Source: Sphingobium sp.
Lineage (GTDB): Bacteria > Pseudomonadota > Alphaproteobacteria > Sphingomonadales > Sphingomonadaceae
Direction: 5' to 3'
Assembly (NCBI GenBank): GCA_023266575.1
Contig: JAHFPV010000008.1
Span: forward strand, 1-64,000
Length of the DNA: 64,000 bases
Part shown: positions 20,063 to 27,909 of the stretch, piece by piece
How positions within the stretch are numbered: position 1 is the first letter of the stretch
How the letters are laid out: the number at the start of each line of letters is the position of its first letter
Notes under the pieces: generated by a model
What the model was told of the DNA's origin: nothing
The model's input: the letters and a program-made list of their open reading frames with translations, nothing else
Database searches by the model: none
Position numbers and translations under genes: made by a program

Positions 20063-21019
20063 TCAGCCGCCCGTGCCATCGCCCGATGCCGCCGGTGCCG
20101 GCGGAGCAGATGCAGGCGCGGCGGCGGGTGCCACGTCGCCAGCTGATGGAGACGTGGTTTGGCGCGGGGTCGCCCGGCGCTGCGCAGGACGGGACGACGG
20201 CGTTGCAGACGAAGCAGCAGCGGCGGGCGCGGCAGCGGCAGTGCCGCGCGCCAGCAGCGCTTCGGCACTGACTGGCACATCGGCGATCGTCCGATCAGGT
20301 GCGCCCAGCGGCGCCACGACCTTGCTCCCGACAGTGACGCTCAGCGATTGCGGCCGCCCAGTCAGGATCATCGGGTTACGCGCGCCCGTTGGCAGGGTGA
20401 AAGCCTCGCCCTTCTTGAGCAGGCCGTCCTTCAGCCGTTCGCCCGCTTCATCATAGATACGCAACCATACATCGTCGATGGCGGTAAAGACGACCGGCTG
20501 TGCGGCTGGCGCGACCCGCGCAGCACTGGCGGCGGCGGGGGCTTTGGCCTTTGCCTGTTCCTGGGCGATTTCCTCGCCGGTCGGCGGCGTCAGCGATTGC
20601 GAGCGCCAGAGCGTATAACCCGCGATCAGGACAAGGACGATGATGGCCGCGGTCCAGGCCAGCGTGCGCGAAGGCACGCGGGCGGGATCGACTGGCTCGA
20701 ACGCTTCGTAGCGATTGGCGCCCATGTCGCTGCTATGCACCGCCTGGCGCACTTCGGCAGCAATCGCCACCTCGTCCAGATCGACCGCGCGGGCATAGGC
20801 GCGTGCGAAACCGACGGCATAGGGGATGCCCGGCAGGGCAGCATAATCGTCACGCTCGACTGCTTCGAGCTGCCGCAGCGCTATGCGCGTGCGGGTGGCG
20901 ACCTCCGCCAGCGACAGGCCCAACGCCTCCCGCGCGGCACGCAATTTCGCGCCGGGGGTGTCGGGCTGCATTTCCGGTGCGCTGTCCGCACCGGTGTCCA
21001 ATTCTGTTTCGTCTGCCAT
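20063..21019 (-). CDS. RodZ-like helix-turn-helix membrane protein
   Basis: The 318-aa protein has a cytoplasmic HTH of the RodZ type (PGAKLRAAREALGLSLAEVA, IALRQLEAVERDDYAALP, GFARAYARAVDLD). One transmembrane helix follows (AWTAAIIVLVLIAGYTLW), then a periplasmic DUF4115-like beta domain (VFTAIDDVWLRIYDEAGER) and an Ala/Pro/Thr-rich tail. RodZ links MreB to the cell wall machinery. The protein could also be a RodZ relative with a different role in a sphingomonad. It lies downstream of ptsP. Confidence 0.8.
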   Translation of the reverse strand: MADETELDTGADSAPEMQPDTPGAKLRAAREALGLSLAEVATRTRIALRQLEAVERDDYAALPGIPYAVGFARAYARAVDLDEVAIAAEVRQAVHSSDMGANRYEAFEPVDPARVPSRTLAWTAAIIVLVLIAGYTLWRSQSLTPPTGEEIAQEQAKAKAPAAASAARVAPAAQPVVFTAIDDVWLRIYDEAGERLKDGLLKKGEAFTLPTGARNPMILTGRPQSLSVTVGSKVVAPLGAPDRTIADVPVSAEALLARGTAAAAPAAAASSATPSSRPAQRRATPRQTTSPSAGDVAPAAAPASAPPAPAASGDGTGG

Positions 21020-21103
21020 GCTGCTCCGCGACCTTCGATGGTCGGTCTTGTCTCACTGTGGGACGGGGATTGTCAACGCCGCGCCGCGTTCTTGCGGCTC
21101 ACC

Positions 21104-23377
21104 TCACCCCAGTTCGATGTTCCGTTCAACCGCCCATTGCGTCAGCCGCGCCCGGATGTCGCGCGCGCCGCCGTCCAGCAGTTCGCGCATCAGCGCCTGC
21201 AATTCCGCAGCGTCGATCGCGCGGATCATCGCCTTGACCGGCCCGACCGATGCCGGGGTGATCGACAGGCGGCGGATACCCAGGCCAACCAGCGCCATGG
21301 CTTCAAGCGTGCGCCCGCCCATTTCGCCGCAGACGCCGACCGGAACCTGATAATCCTTGCAGGTCCGCACCACCCGGTCGAGAAAGCGCAGGATCGCGAT
21401 ACTCAGCCAGTCATAGCGTTCAGCCAGGCGCGGGTGGGCGCGGTCGGCCGCGAACAGAAACTGGGTCAGGTCGTTGGTGCCGATCGACAGGAAATCGAGC
21501 CGGGGCAGCAATATGTCCAGCACCTCGGCAAGCGCCGGCACCTCCAGCATCGCGCCATATTTGACCGCGATCGGCAGCTTCTTCCTGCGTTCCTGCAACC
21601 ATAAGCGCTGATGTTCGACCAGCGCACGCGCCTCCTCATATTCCCAGGGTTCCGACACCATCGGAAACATGACATGCAGCACCTTGCCCGCCGCCGCCTC
21701 CAGCAGGGCGCGCGCCTGCGCCTTCATCAGCCCGTCGCGGTCGAGCGCCAGCCGCAGCGCGCGCCAGCCCATCGCCGGATTATCCTCCAACTCCTCATCT
21801 TCACGCTGCATATAGGGCAGCGCCTTGTCGCCGCCGATGTCGACAGTGCGGAAGATGACCGGGCGGTCGCCCGCCGCGTCCAGCACATCCTTGTAGAGCC
21901 GCTGCTGCTTTTCGCGCTGCGGCAGGGTGGCCGACACCAGAAACTGGAATTCCGTGCGGAACAGGCCGATGCCGTCCGCGCCCACCATGTCGAGCGCCTG
22001 CGCATCCTCGCGCAGGCCCGCATTGACCATCAGTTCCACCCGCTGGCCGTCGGCGGTGACCGATGGCAGATCGCGCATCGCGACAAATTCGGCGCGGCGC
22101 TTTTGCGTCACATGCAGCTTATTGTCGAACGCCTCCTCCATGTCGGCGGTCGGGCGGATCAGCAGCGCATTGGCGTTGACGTCCATCTGGATGAGGTCGC
22201 CCTCATTGACCAGATGGCGGATGTCCCGCACCCGGCCCAGCACCGGCACGCCCATGGCGCGCGCGACGATGGTGACATGGGCGGTCAGCGATCCTTCCTC
22301 CAGGATCACGCCCTTCAACCGGCGGCGATCATATTCCAGCAGTTCGGCCGGCCCCAGGTTGCGCGCGATCAGGATCGCGTCCTGCCGCAGCCCCATCTGC
22401 GCCGCCGTACCCAGCTGCCCCGACACGATCCGCAGCAGCCGGTTGGCCAGATCCTCCAGATCATGCATCCGGTCGGACAGCAGCGGATCGTCAATCTGGC
22501 GCATCCGCATCCGGGTGCGCTGCTGCACCCGTTCGATCGCGGCTTCGGCGGTCAGGCCGCTGTCGATCGCCTCATTGATCCGGCGGGTCCAGCCTTCGTC
22601 ATAGGCGAACATCTTGTAGGTTTCCAAAACCTCCTGATGTTCGCCCTCCATGCCGAATTCAGCAGCGCCGGTCATCCGGTCGATCTGTTCGCGCATTTTG
22701 GCGAAGGCGGAAATGACCCGCTGCCGCTCGGCCTCGGTATCCTCCGCGACCGTATGTTCGATATGGACGCGCGGCTGGTGGAATACCGCATGGCCGCGCG
22801 CCATGCCCATCACCAGTTGCAGCCCGTGCAGCATCGTCGTGCCGGTGTCGGTGACGCGCTGGTCGCTGGGACCGTCATCGGCGAGTTCTGCATTGGCGAT
22901 CAGTTCCGCCATCACCATCGCGACGGTCTGGAGCGCCTCTATCTCCACTTCCTCATATTTGCGCGGTTCGGCATGTTGCACGCACAGGACGCCGATCGCC
23001 CGTTCGCGCCGCACGATCGGCACGCCGGCAAAGCTGTGGAACAGCTCCTCGCCGGTTTCGGGACGGTAGCTATAGTCGGGGTGCGACGCGGCTTCGTCCA
23101 GGTTCAGCGTCTCGACATTAGTGGCGATCAGACCGACAAGCCCCTCCCCCATTGCCATGCGGGTGACATGGACCGCCTCCTGCTTCAGCCCGCGGGTCGC
23201 GAACAGTTCCAGCACGCCCTCGCGCACCAGATAGATGGAGCAGACCTCGCTCGACAGCGACTGGCCGATAATCTCCACCACCTTGTTCAATTTGGCCTGC
23301 GCGCTGGTGCGCGACGCCATCACTTCCTGAAGGCGGGTGAGGATCTGGCGGGCGGCGGCGGCGGGTGTGCTGGGCAT
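21104..23377 (-). CDS. ptsP: PTS enzyme I, nitrogen type (PtsP)
   Basis: The 757-aa protein has an N-terminal GAF domain (about 20-165; EVCSIYLVREGVLELFATRG, PIVRRERAIGVLCVQH) fused to PEP-utilising enzyme I. The active-site His is H367 in LTAHVTIVARAMGVP. The C-terminal barrel contains FRTEFQFL, YMQREDEELEDNPAMGWRAL, IGTNDLTQFLFAADR and VCGEMGG. It phosphorylates HPr/NPr, most likely the HPr at 48845-49117. The start at 23377 was chosen because the upstream extension is not GAF-like. The next + strand gene starts 143 bp away. Confidence 0.95.
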   Translation of the reverse strand: MPSTPAAAARQILTRLQEVMASRTSAQAKLNKVVEIIGQSLSSEVCSIYLVREGVLELFATRGLKQEAVHVTRMAMGEGLVGLIATNVETLNLDEAASHPDYSYRPETGEELFHSFAGVPIVRRERAIGVLCVQHAEPRKYEEVEIEALQTVAMVMAELIANAELADDGPSDQRVTDTGTTMLHGLQLVMGMARGHAVFHQPRVHIEHTVAEDTEAERQRVISAFAKMREQIDRMTGAAEFGMEGEHQEVLETYKMFAYDEGWTRRINEAIDSGLTAEAAIERVQQRTRMRMRQIDDPLLSDRMHDLEDLANRLLRIVSGQLGTAAQMGLRQDAILIARNLGPAELLEYDRRRLKGVILEEGSLTAHVTIVARAMGVPVLGRVRDIRHLVNEGDLIQMDVNANALLIRPTADMEEAFDNKLHVTQKRRAEFVAMRDLPSVTADGQRVELMVNAGLREDAQALDMVGADGIGLFRTEFQFLVSATLPQREKQQRLYKDVLDAAGDRPVIFRTVDIGGDKALPYMQREDEELEDNPAMGWRALRLALDRDGLMKAQARALLEAAAGKVLHVMFPMVSEPWEYEEARALVEHQRLWLQERRKKLPIAVKYGAMLEVPALAEVLDILLPRLDFLSIGTNDLTQFLFAADRAHPRLAERYDWLSIAILRFLDRVVRTCKDYQVPVGVCGEMGGRTLEAMALVGLGIRRLSITPASVGPVKAMIRAIDAAELQALMRELLDGGARDIRARLTQWAVERNIELG

Positions 23378-23519
23378 GGCGTCAGCGCTATCAGATCGGC
23401 GGCCTGCTTTCCAAGGCGATTCATGCAGCGCGACGTTCAAGCAGAGGTCATTTGCATGGCGGAAACATTCTGTACAATCGTCTAAGAATGTAAAATCGGC
23501 TTTCAGGGAGAATGGGACC

Positions 23520-24677
23520 ATGGCGACATCAGGTGAAACGGCGTTTGAACGCGATCTTCTGGACCGGGGCTATTCGCGGCGGCAACTGGCCAAGGCGACC
23601 GCGCTCCTGGGCGCTGGCGCAGCGGCGATCCGCGCGACGAGCGCCGTGGCGCAGCAGGCGGCCAAGCCGGTCGCTGGCGCTGTCCGAATCGGCGCGAATG
23701 AATGCTGGACCGGCCCCTTCCCGATTGCCGCCGAAGCCGCGTTCAAGCTGGTGACCGAGGGCAATCGCTACGAGCCGGACAATGAGCATCAAAAACTGTT
23801 TGATGCCGTGGCCGCAGTCGAGGACGTTCCTGCCGACCGTATCGTCGCCTGGCCCGGATCGTCCGATCCGCTGAGCCGCGTCGCGATCGCCTTTGCCTCG
23901 CCCACGCGCGGCATCGTGACGGCCAACCCGACCTATGAGGCCATCTGGCGGACCGGCGACTGGCTGGGCGCGAAAGTGACCAAAGTGCCGCTGACCAAGG
24001 ATTATGCGCATGACGTGAAGGCGATGCTGGCGGCTGATCCCAATGCCGGGCTTTATTATGTCTGTTCGCCCAACAATCCGACCGGCACGGTAACGCCGAT
24101 CGCCGACATCCAGTGGCTGGCCGACAACAAGCCCAAGGACGCGATCCTGGTGGTGGATGAAGCCTATATCCACTGGACCGAGACCGGCACCGCCGCCAGC
24201 ATGGCCGCGACCCGCAATGACGTCATCGTGCTGCGCACCTTCTCCAAATTGTTCGGCATGGCGGGGATGCGGCTGGGCCTGACCTTCGCCGCGCCCGTGC
24301 TGATGGAAAAGATGATGCGTTATGATGGCGGGCAGGTGACTGGCATGTTGCCGATGACCGCCGTCGCCTGCGGCACGGTATCGGTCGCGCAGGCTGACCT
24401 CATCAAGGCGCGCCGCGCGGAGATGAACGCCAATCGCGACAAGGCGATCGCCTTCCTGACGAAGAAGAAGATCAAGGTCATCCCCGGCAGCCACGCCAAT
24501 ATGTTCATGATCGATTGGGGCAAGCCCGCCAAGCCCATGGCCGACGCGCTGTTGGCGGAAAATGTCCAGATTGGCCGCAGCTGGCCGATCTGGCCCAATG
24601 TCTCGCGCGTGTCGGTGGGGTCGGCGGTGGAAATGGACGCTTTCTGCGCGGCCATCGACAAGGTGTGGAAAGCGTAA
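23520..24677 (+). CDS. Tat-exported PLP-dependent aminotransferase (HisC-like), copy 1
   Basis: The 385-aa fold-type I aminotransferase resembles histidinol-phosphate aminotransferases: RIGANECWTGP, YYVCSPNNPTGT, VVDEAYIHW, and the PLP lysine in RTFSKLFGMAGMRLG. Unusually, the N-terminus is a twin-arginine signal (RGYSRRQLAKATALLGAGAA, then SAVAQQ), predicting export after cytoplasmic folding with cofactor. GGGAC and AGGGAG precede the ATG. It is followed by a paralog 262 bp downstream. Substrate unknown; a role in histidine synthesis is unlikely for an exported enzyme. Confidence 0.88.
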   Translation: MATSGETAFERDLLDRGYSRRQLAKATALLGAGAAAIRATSAVAQQAAKPVAGAVRIGANECWTGPFPIAAEAAFKLVTEGNRYEPDNEHQKLFDAVAAVEDVPADRIVAWPGSSDPLSRVAIAFASPTRGIVTANPTYEAIWRTGDWLGAKVTKVPLTKDYAHDVKAMLAADPNAGLYYVCSPNNPTGTVTPIADIQWLADNKPKDAILVVDEAYIHWTETGTAASMAATRNDVIVLRTFSKLFGMAGMRLGLTFAAPVLMEKMMRYDGGQVTGMLPMTAVACGTVSVAQADLIKARRAEMNANRDKAIAFLTKKKIKVIPGSHANMFMIDWGKPAKPMADALLAENVQIGRSWPIWPNVSRVSVGSAVEMDAFCAAIDKVWKA

Positions 24678-24696
24678 CGTCATGTCTTTTTAGGGT

Positions 24697-24806
24697 CCGC
24701 ACCGGCCCGCACCCCCACCCGACCGCCCACAGAGTGTATCCTGAATGGGAGGTCGGGTGGGGGTGGGCCGGTACGGTAACCGAAATGCGCTCTTTCGCGC
24801 ATTTCG
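24697..24806 (+). repeat. Palindromic element, copy 1
   Basis: A long hairpin of arms CCGCACCGGCCCGCACCCCC and its near complement has the loop GAGTGTATCCTGAATG. A second perfect small hairpin follows (CGAAATGCGC...GCGCATTTCG, 24781-24806). The same unit lies in opposite orientation at 35095-35223. It occupies most of the gap between the two aminotransferases. Confidence 0.8.
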
Positions 24807-24938
24807 CAACAGACCCTTCACCGCCATAAATTTTGCAAACTCTGGCGGCGGCGCATTGCGGAAATGCGCCGCCGCTTCGTTTATCCCCATGAACCCCCGG
24901 AAAGAACGCCCGGACGGCAGGACAAAGGGACAGACGAC

Positions 24939-26105
24939 ATGACCATGATGCTCGACAAGGATGCCAGAGACGATCTGATCGAACGCGGCTATTCGCGCCG
25001 CCAGCTGGCCGAAGTGGCCGCGCTGCTGGGCGCAGGCGTTGCCGCCAGCACGTTGCTGGGCAATGCTGCGATGGCGCAGCAGCAGGCCGGGCGCGGCATC
25101 AAGGGTGCGGTGCGTATCGGCGCGAACGAATGCTGGACCGGCCCCTTCCCGTCCGGCGTCGCCGCCGCCGCCGAAGCTGCATCCTTTGGCAACTGGTATG
25201 ATCCCGACAATTATCGCGGCGACCTGGTCAAGACCGTCGCCACGGTCGAGGGCATCCCCGAAAGCCATGTCATGCCCTGGCCCGGTTCGGGCGGCCCGCT
25301 GGTCAGCATCGTCGCGGCCTATTGCTCGCCGACCAAGGGTCTGGTGACCGCCGACCCGACCTTCGAGTCCGCCTGGCGCACCGCCGACTATATGAAGGCC
25401 CCTATCGCCAAGGCACCCCAGGCCATCGGCAAGGGCCATGACGTAAAGGCAATGCTGGCCGCCAATCCCAATGCGGGCCTCTATTATATCTGCACGCCCA
25501 ACAACCCGACCGGCACGATCACGCCTTTGGCCGACATCCAGTGGCTGCTCGACAACAAGCCTGCCGATTCCATGCTGCTGGTGGACGAAGCCTATCTCCA
25601 TTTCTCGGAAAGCCCGAGCGCCGCGACGCTGATCGGCACCCGCAAGGACATCATCGTCATGCGGACCTTCTCCAAGCTGTTCGGCATGGCCGGTGTGCGC
25701 CTGGGCCTCACCTTCGCCGATCCCGAAGTGCAGAAGCGCATCATGCTGTTCGGCCCGGCGGCCGGGGGCCTCGCGATCACCGCGATGCATTGCGGCAATG
25801 CGGTCTATACCGAAGCCGCCCTCATCAAGGCGCGCCGGAACGAGATGATCGCCAATCGCGAGGAAACCATCGCCTGGCTCACCAAGAAGGGCATCGAGGT
25901 CCATCCCGGCAGCCAGGCCAATATGTTCATGGTGAACTGGAAAAAGCCCGCCAAGGAGATGCAGGCCGCGCTGCTGGCTGCCCCGGAAAAGGTGCAGATC
26001 GGCCGCAGCTGGGCAATCTGGCCCACCGTCTCCCGCGTCACCGTCGGCTCCGCCGACGACATGGCCAAATTCCGCGCGGCAGTCGACAAGGTCTATAACG
26101 CGTAA
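24939..26105 (+). CDS. Tat-exported PLP-dependent aminotransferase (HisC-like), copy 2
   Basis: A 388-aa paralog of the preceding gene, similar along its whole length: RIGANECWTGPFPSG, YYICTPNNPTGT, LVDEAYLHF, and the PLP lysine in RTFSKLFGMAGVRLG. It also begins with a twin-arginine signal (RGYSRRQLAEVAALLGAGVA ending near NAAMAQQ). AAGGGA stands eight bases before the ATG at 24939. The pair looks like a diverged tandem duplication. Periplasmic amino-group transfer is inferred from the signals; substrates are unknown. Confidence 0.88.
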   Translation: MTMMLDKDARDDLIERGYSRRQLAEVAALLGAGVAASTLLGNAAMAQQQAGRGIKGAVRIGANECWTGPFPSGVAAAAEAASFGNWYDPDNYRGDLVKTVATVEGIPESHVMPWPGSGGPLVSIVAAYCSPTKGLVTADPTFESAWRTADYMKAPIAKAPQAIGKGHDVKAMLAANPNAGLYYICTPNNPTGTITPLADIQWLLDNKPADSMLLVDEAYLHFSESPSAATLIGTRKDIIVMRTFSKLFGMAGVRLGLTFADPEVQKRIMLFGPAAGGLAITAMHCGNAVYTEAALIKARRNEMIANREETIAWLTKKGIEVHPGSQANMFMVNWKKPAKEMQAALLAAPEKVQIGRSWAIWPTVSRVTVGSADDMAKFRAAVDKVYNA

Positions 26106-26132
26106 GGCCTCCCCTTTCCTTACGACACGAAG

Positions 26133-26165
26133 AAGGGCGTCCGGGCAACCGGACGCCCTTTTTTT
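26133..26165 (+). terminator. Rho-independent terminator after the aminotransferase pair
   Basis: A perfect 12-bp stem AAGGGCGTCCGG/CCGGACGCCCTT with a four-base loop is followed by a run of T. Confidence 0.92.
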
Positions 26166-26259
26166 GGGAGGGGGGGGAGACGGGGTGGCGGATGGGATGG
26201 ATGCTGGTTAACCTATGCGGATGAACCCGAAGACTTCTCTGTGTTGGAAGGGCTTGCGG

Positions 26260-26278
26260 TAGTGCAATGAATGCACTA
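26260..26278. promoter_or_regulatory. Perfect palindrome upstream of the DUF4160/DUF2442 pair
   Basis: TAGTGCA-ATGAA-TGCACTA lies 10 bp before the first ATG of the DUF4160 gene. Its place and symmetry suit an autoregulatory operator for the HTH-bearing second protein. This is inference; no binding data. Confidence 0.55.
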
Positions 26279-26288
26279 ACCTCCTCTT

Positions 26289-26516
26289 ATGGTCACGATG
26301 TATCGCGCTGCCCGCTGGAAGATCGCTGTGTATGGCCGCGATCATGGCGTGCCGCATTTTCATATCGAAGGCCCGGATTTTCGCTGCTCGGTGGCGATTG
26401 CCTCGTTCGAATTGATCATAGGGCATGTGCCAACGGCGATATTGGATGATGCAGTCGAATGGGCGCGTCGCAATCAGGCCTTGCTTATGCAGACCTGGCA
26501 GGAGTTGAACGGATGA
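26289..26516 (+). CDS. DUF4160 family small protein (putative toxin partner)
   Basis: The 75-aa protein carries the DUF4160 pattern: IAVYGRDHGVPHFHIEGPD with the HxHxxG-like histidines, then CSVAIASFELIIG and a helical end AVEWARRNQALLMQTWQELNG. DUF4160 genes are usually paired with DUF2442 genes and have been proposed as toxin-antitoxin-like; activity is not established. Its stop overlaps the next start (ATGA at 26513-26516). A second in-frame ATG at 26298 is possible. Confidence 0.75.
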   Translation: MVTMYRAARWKIAVYGRDHGVPHFHIEGPDFRCSVAIASFELIIGHVPTAILDDAVEWARRNQALLMQTWQELNG

Positions 26517-26962
26517 GCATAACCGACAAGATGCGCACGATTAGCGCCGTCCATGCGACCGGAGCGACGACGCTGCATATCAGCTGGTCGGACGGGACCG
26601 AGGCCGATCTCGATCTGGCCGGATTGATGGCCGACCGCGCCTTTGCCACGCTACGCGATCAAGCAGAGTTTGCGCGGGTGGAAATCGGCGATTGGGGGCA
26701 TGGGCTGGCATGGCCCAGCGGGGCGGAGTTGGGGGCGGACAGGCTCTGGCTGGAAACGCTGGCGGCGACCGGCCATGATGATGCGCGGACATTTCTGGAA
26801 TGGCGAATGCGGCATGGCCTGTCGCTGTCCAAGGCCGCCGAGGCGCTGGGGGTGTCCCGGCGCATGGTCGCTTATTATTCCAATGGCGAGAAAGTCGTAC
26901 CCAAGCCGGTCTTGCTGGCGTGCAAGGGCTGGGAGGTGAGTGAGGGGTTGAGGGCGGCGTGA
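26513..26962 (+). CDS. DUF2442 protein fused to a helix-turn-helix
   Basis: The 149-aa protein has an N-terminal DUF2442 domain (about 1-90: TLHISWSDGTEADLDLAGLM, FARVEIGDWGHGLAWPSGAE). A C-terminal HTH follows (about 105-140: EWRMRHGLSLSKAAEALGVSRRMVAYYSNGEK). It is coupled to the DUF4160 gene by an ATGA overlap. The DNA-binding domain suggests it acts as antitoxin and repressor of the pair through the palindrome at 26260-26278. This is an inference by analogy with type II modules. Confidence 0.75.
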   Translation: MSITDKMRTISAVHATGATTLHISWSDGTEADLDLAGLMADRAFATLRDQAEFARVEIGDWGHGLAWPSGAELGADRLWLETLAATGHDDARTFLEWRMRHGLSLSKAAEALGVSRRMVAYYSNGEKVVPKPVLLACKGWEVSEGLRAA

Positions 26963-26976
26963 AAGGTAAGCTACTA

Positions 26977-27783
26977 CTAGAGATCAGCCGCTTCATCGGA
27001 AGGATTGATGGTATCATTATCCAGCATTTGACCGAAACTTGGCCTCATATGCAGAGGGAGCGGTTCCAACGGACCGAAATATTCGACTGCTGGAGCAATG
27101 CTTCCTTGCGCTCTCACGTAAAGATTTAGCGCAAGTGCTGAAGGTTCAATGTTTACAATATTGGATCCGACCCAAAATCCACCTCCTTCTTCAACTAGGC
27201 CAATTTTTCTTAAATGATCCAACTGAATATCAAGTGATATTATATCATCTGTTCCAGCAATTTTGCATAATTCACTAATATTTATTTTGAATTCATTACT
27301 TACTACAAATCCCAATTCATCTTGGAATTTTTTAGTATTGAAGCACATATAATTTAGTAGATGAACTTCCATCGCTGTCATTTGCGCAAGTAAATTCATG
27401 AAAATTAGGTTCTCTTGCGATTGCCCAGAACCATCACAGGCGGATGCCAACAGTCCTGCCCATGCCTCCTGAACCTCATCCGCGTCGTTCCACGAACCCT
27501 GTTCAAGAGCCAACATGACCAATCGCGGATGAGCGTGAAGCCGTTCAGCATTCATTCTCTTTGCTAACTTAGCTTCGGCCTTCCTAATTATACTCGCCGC
27601 CTGATCTTGACGCCAACTGCTTATTCGGTCCCTCAAAAGGAGGCCGAATTCCTCAGCGGCAGGCAGGCATATTCTACTGAGGAATGATCCGAGGCCATCG
27701 ACCGTACCTTTAGTAGCAATTTCTACCGCTTTACTGACGGGTTTTATGCCTAAGAGATCAACGCTCCGTCCTTTGTCGCCCAT
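26977..27783 (-). CDS. Abi-alpha (DUF4393)-like protein, possible abortive-infection gene
   Basis: The 268-aa soluble protein has helical N-terminal segments (LGSFLSRICLPAAEEFGLLL), a DEVQEAWAGLLASACD motif and TAMEVHLLNYM. The last two recall the WAxLLA...LSPxEA pattern of the Abi-alpha/DUF4393 family. It is convergent with the DUF2442 gene (14 bp apart). Bases 27241-27300 have 14 G/C of 60, far below neighbouring genes, which suggests recent transfer. The family assignment is from pattern memory and only moderately sure; a phage-defence role is inferred. Confidence 0.5.
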   Translation of the reverse strand: MGDKGRSVDLLGIKPVSKAVEIATKGTVDGLGSFLSRICLPAAEEFGLLLRDRISSWRQDQAASIIRKAEAKLAKRMNAERLHAHPRLVMLALEQGSWNDADEVQEAWAGLLASACDGSGQSQENLIFMNLLAQMTAMEVHLLNYMCFNTKKFQDELGFVVSNEFKINISELCKIAGTDDIISLDIQLDHLRKIGLVEEGGGFWVGSNIVNIEPSALALNLYVRAQGSIAPAVEYFGPLEPLPLHMRPSFGQMLDNDTINPSDEAADL

Positions 27784-27909
27784 GACCCACCTTTTGCCTT
27801 ATTTCAAACTCGACTTCTGTATCTCACGTTATTGTTGCGGACAGACAAGTCCTACAAAATTCGCCGATTTGCACGGATATAAAACGCAAAACAATGAATG
27901 TAGATCGCC

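Noticed and set aside
26977-27783. DUF2806-type reading of the AT-rich gene
   Set aside because: The typical DUF2806 W-LLAxE-PGSFS block is absent; the WAGLLA...TAMEVHLL pattern fits Abi-alpha better, though not conclusively.
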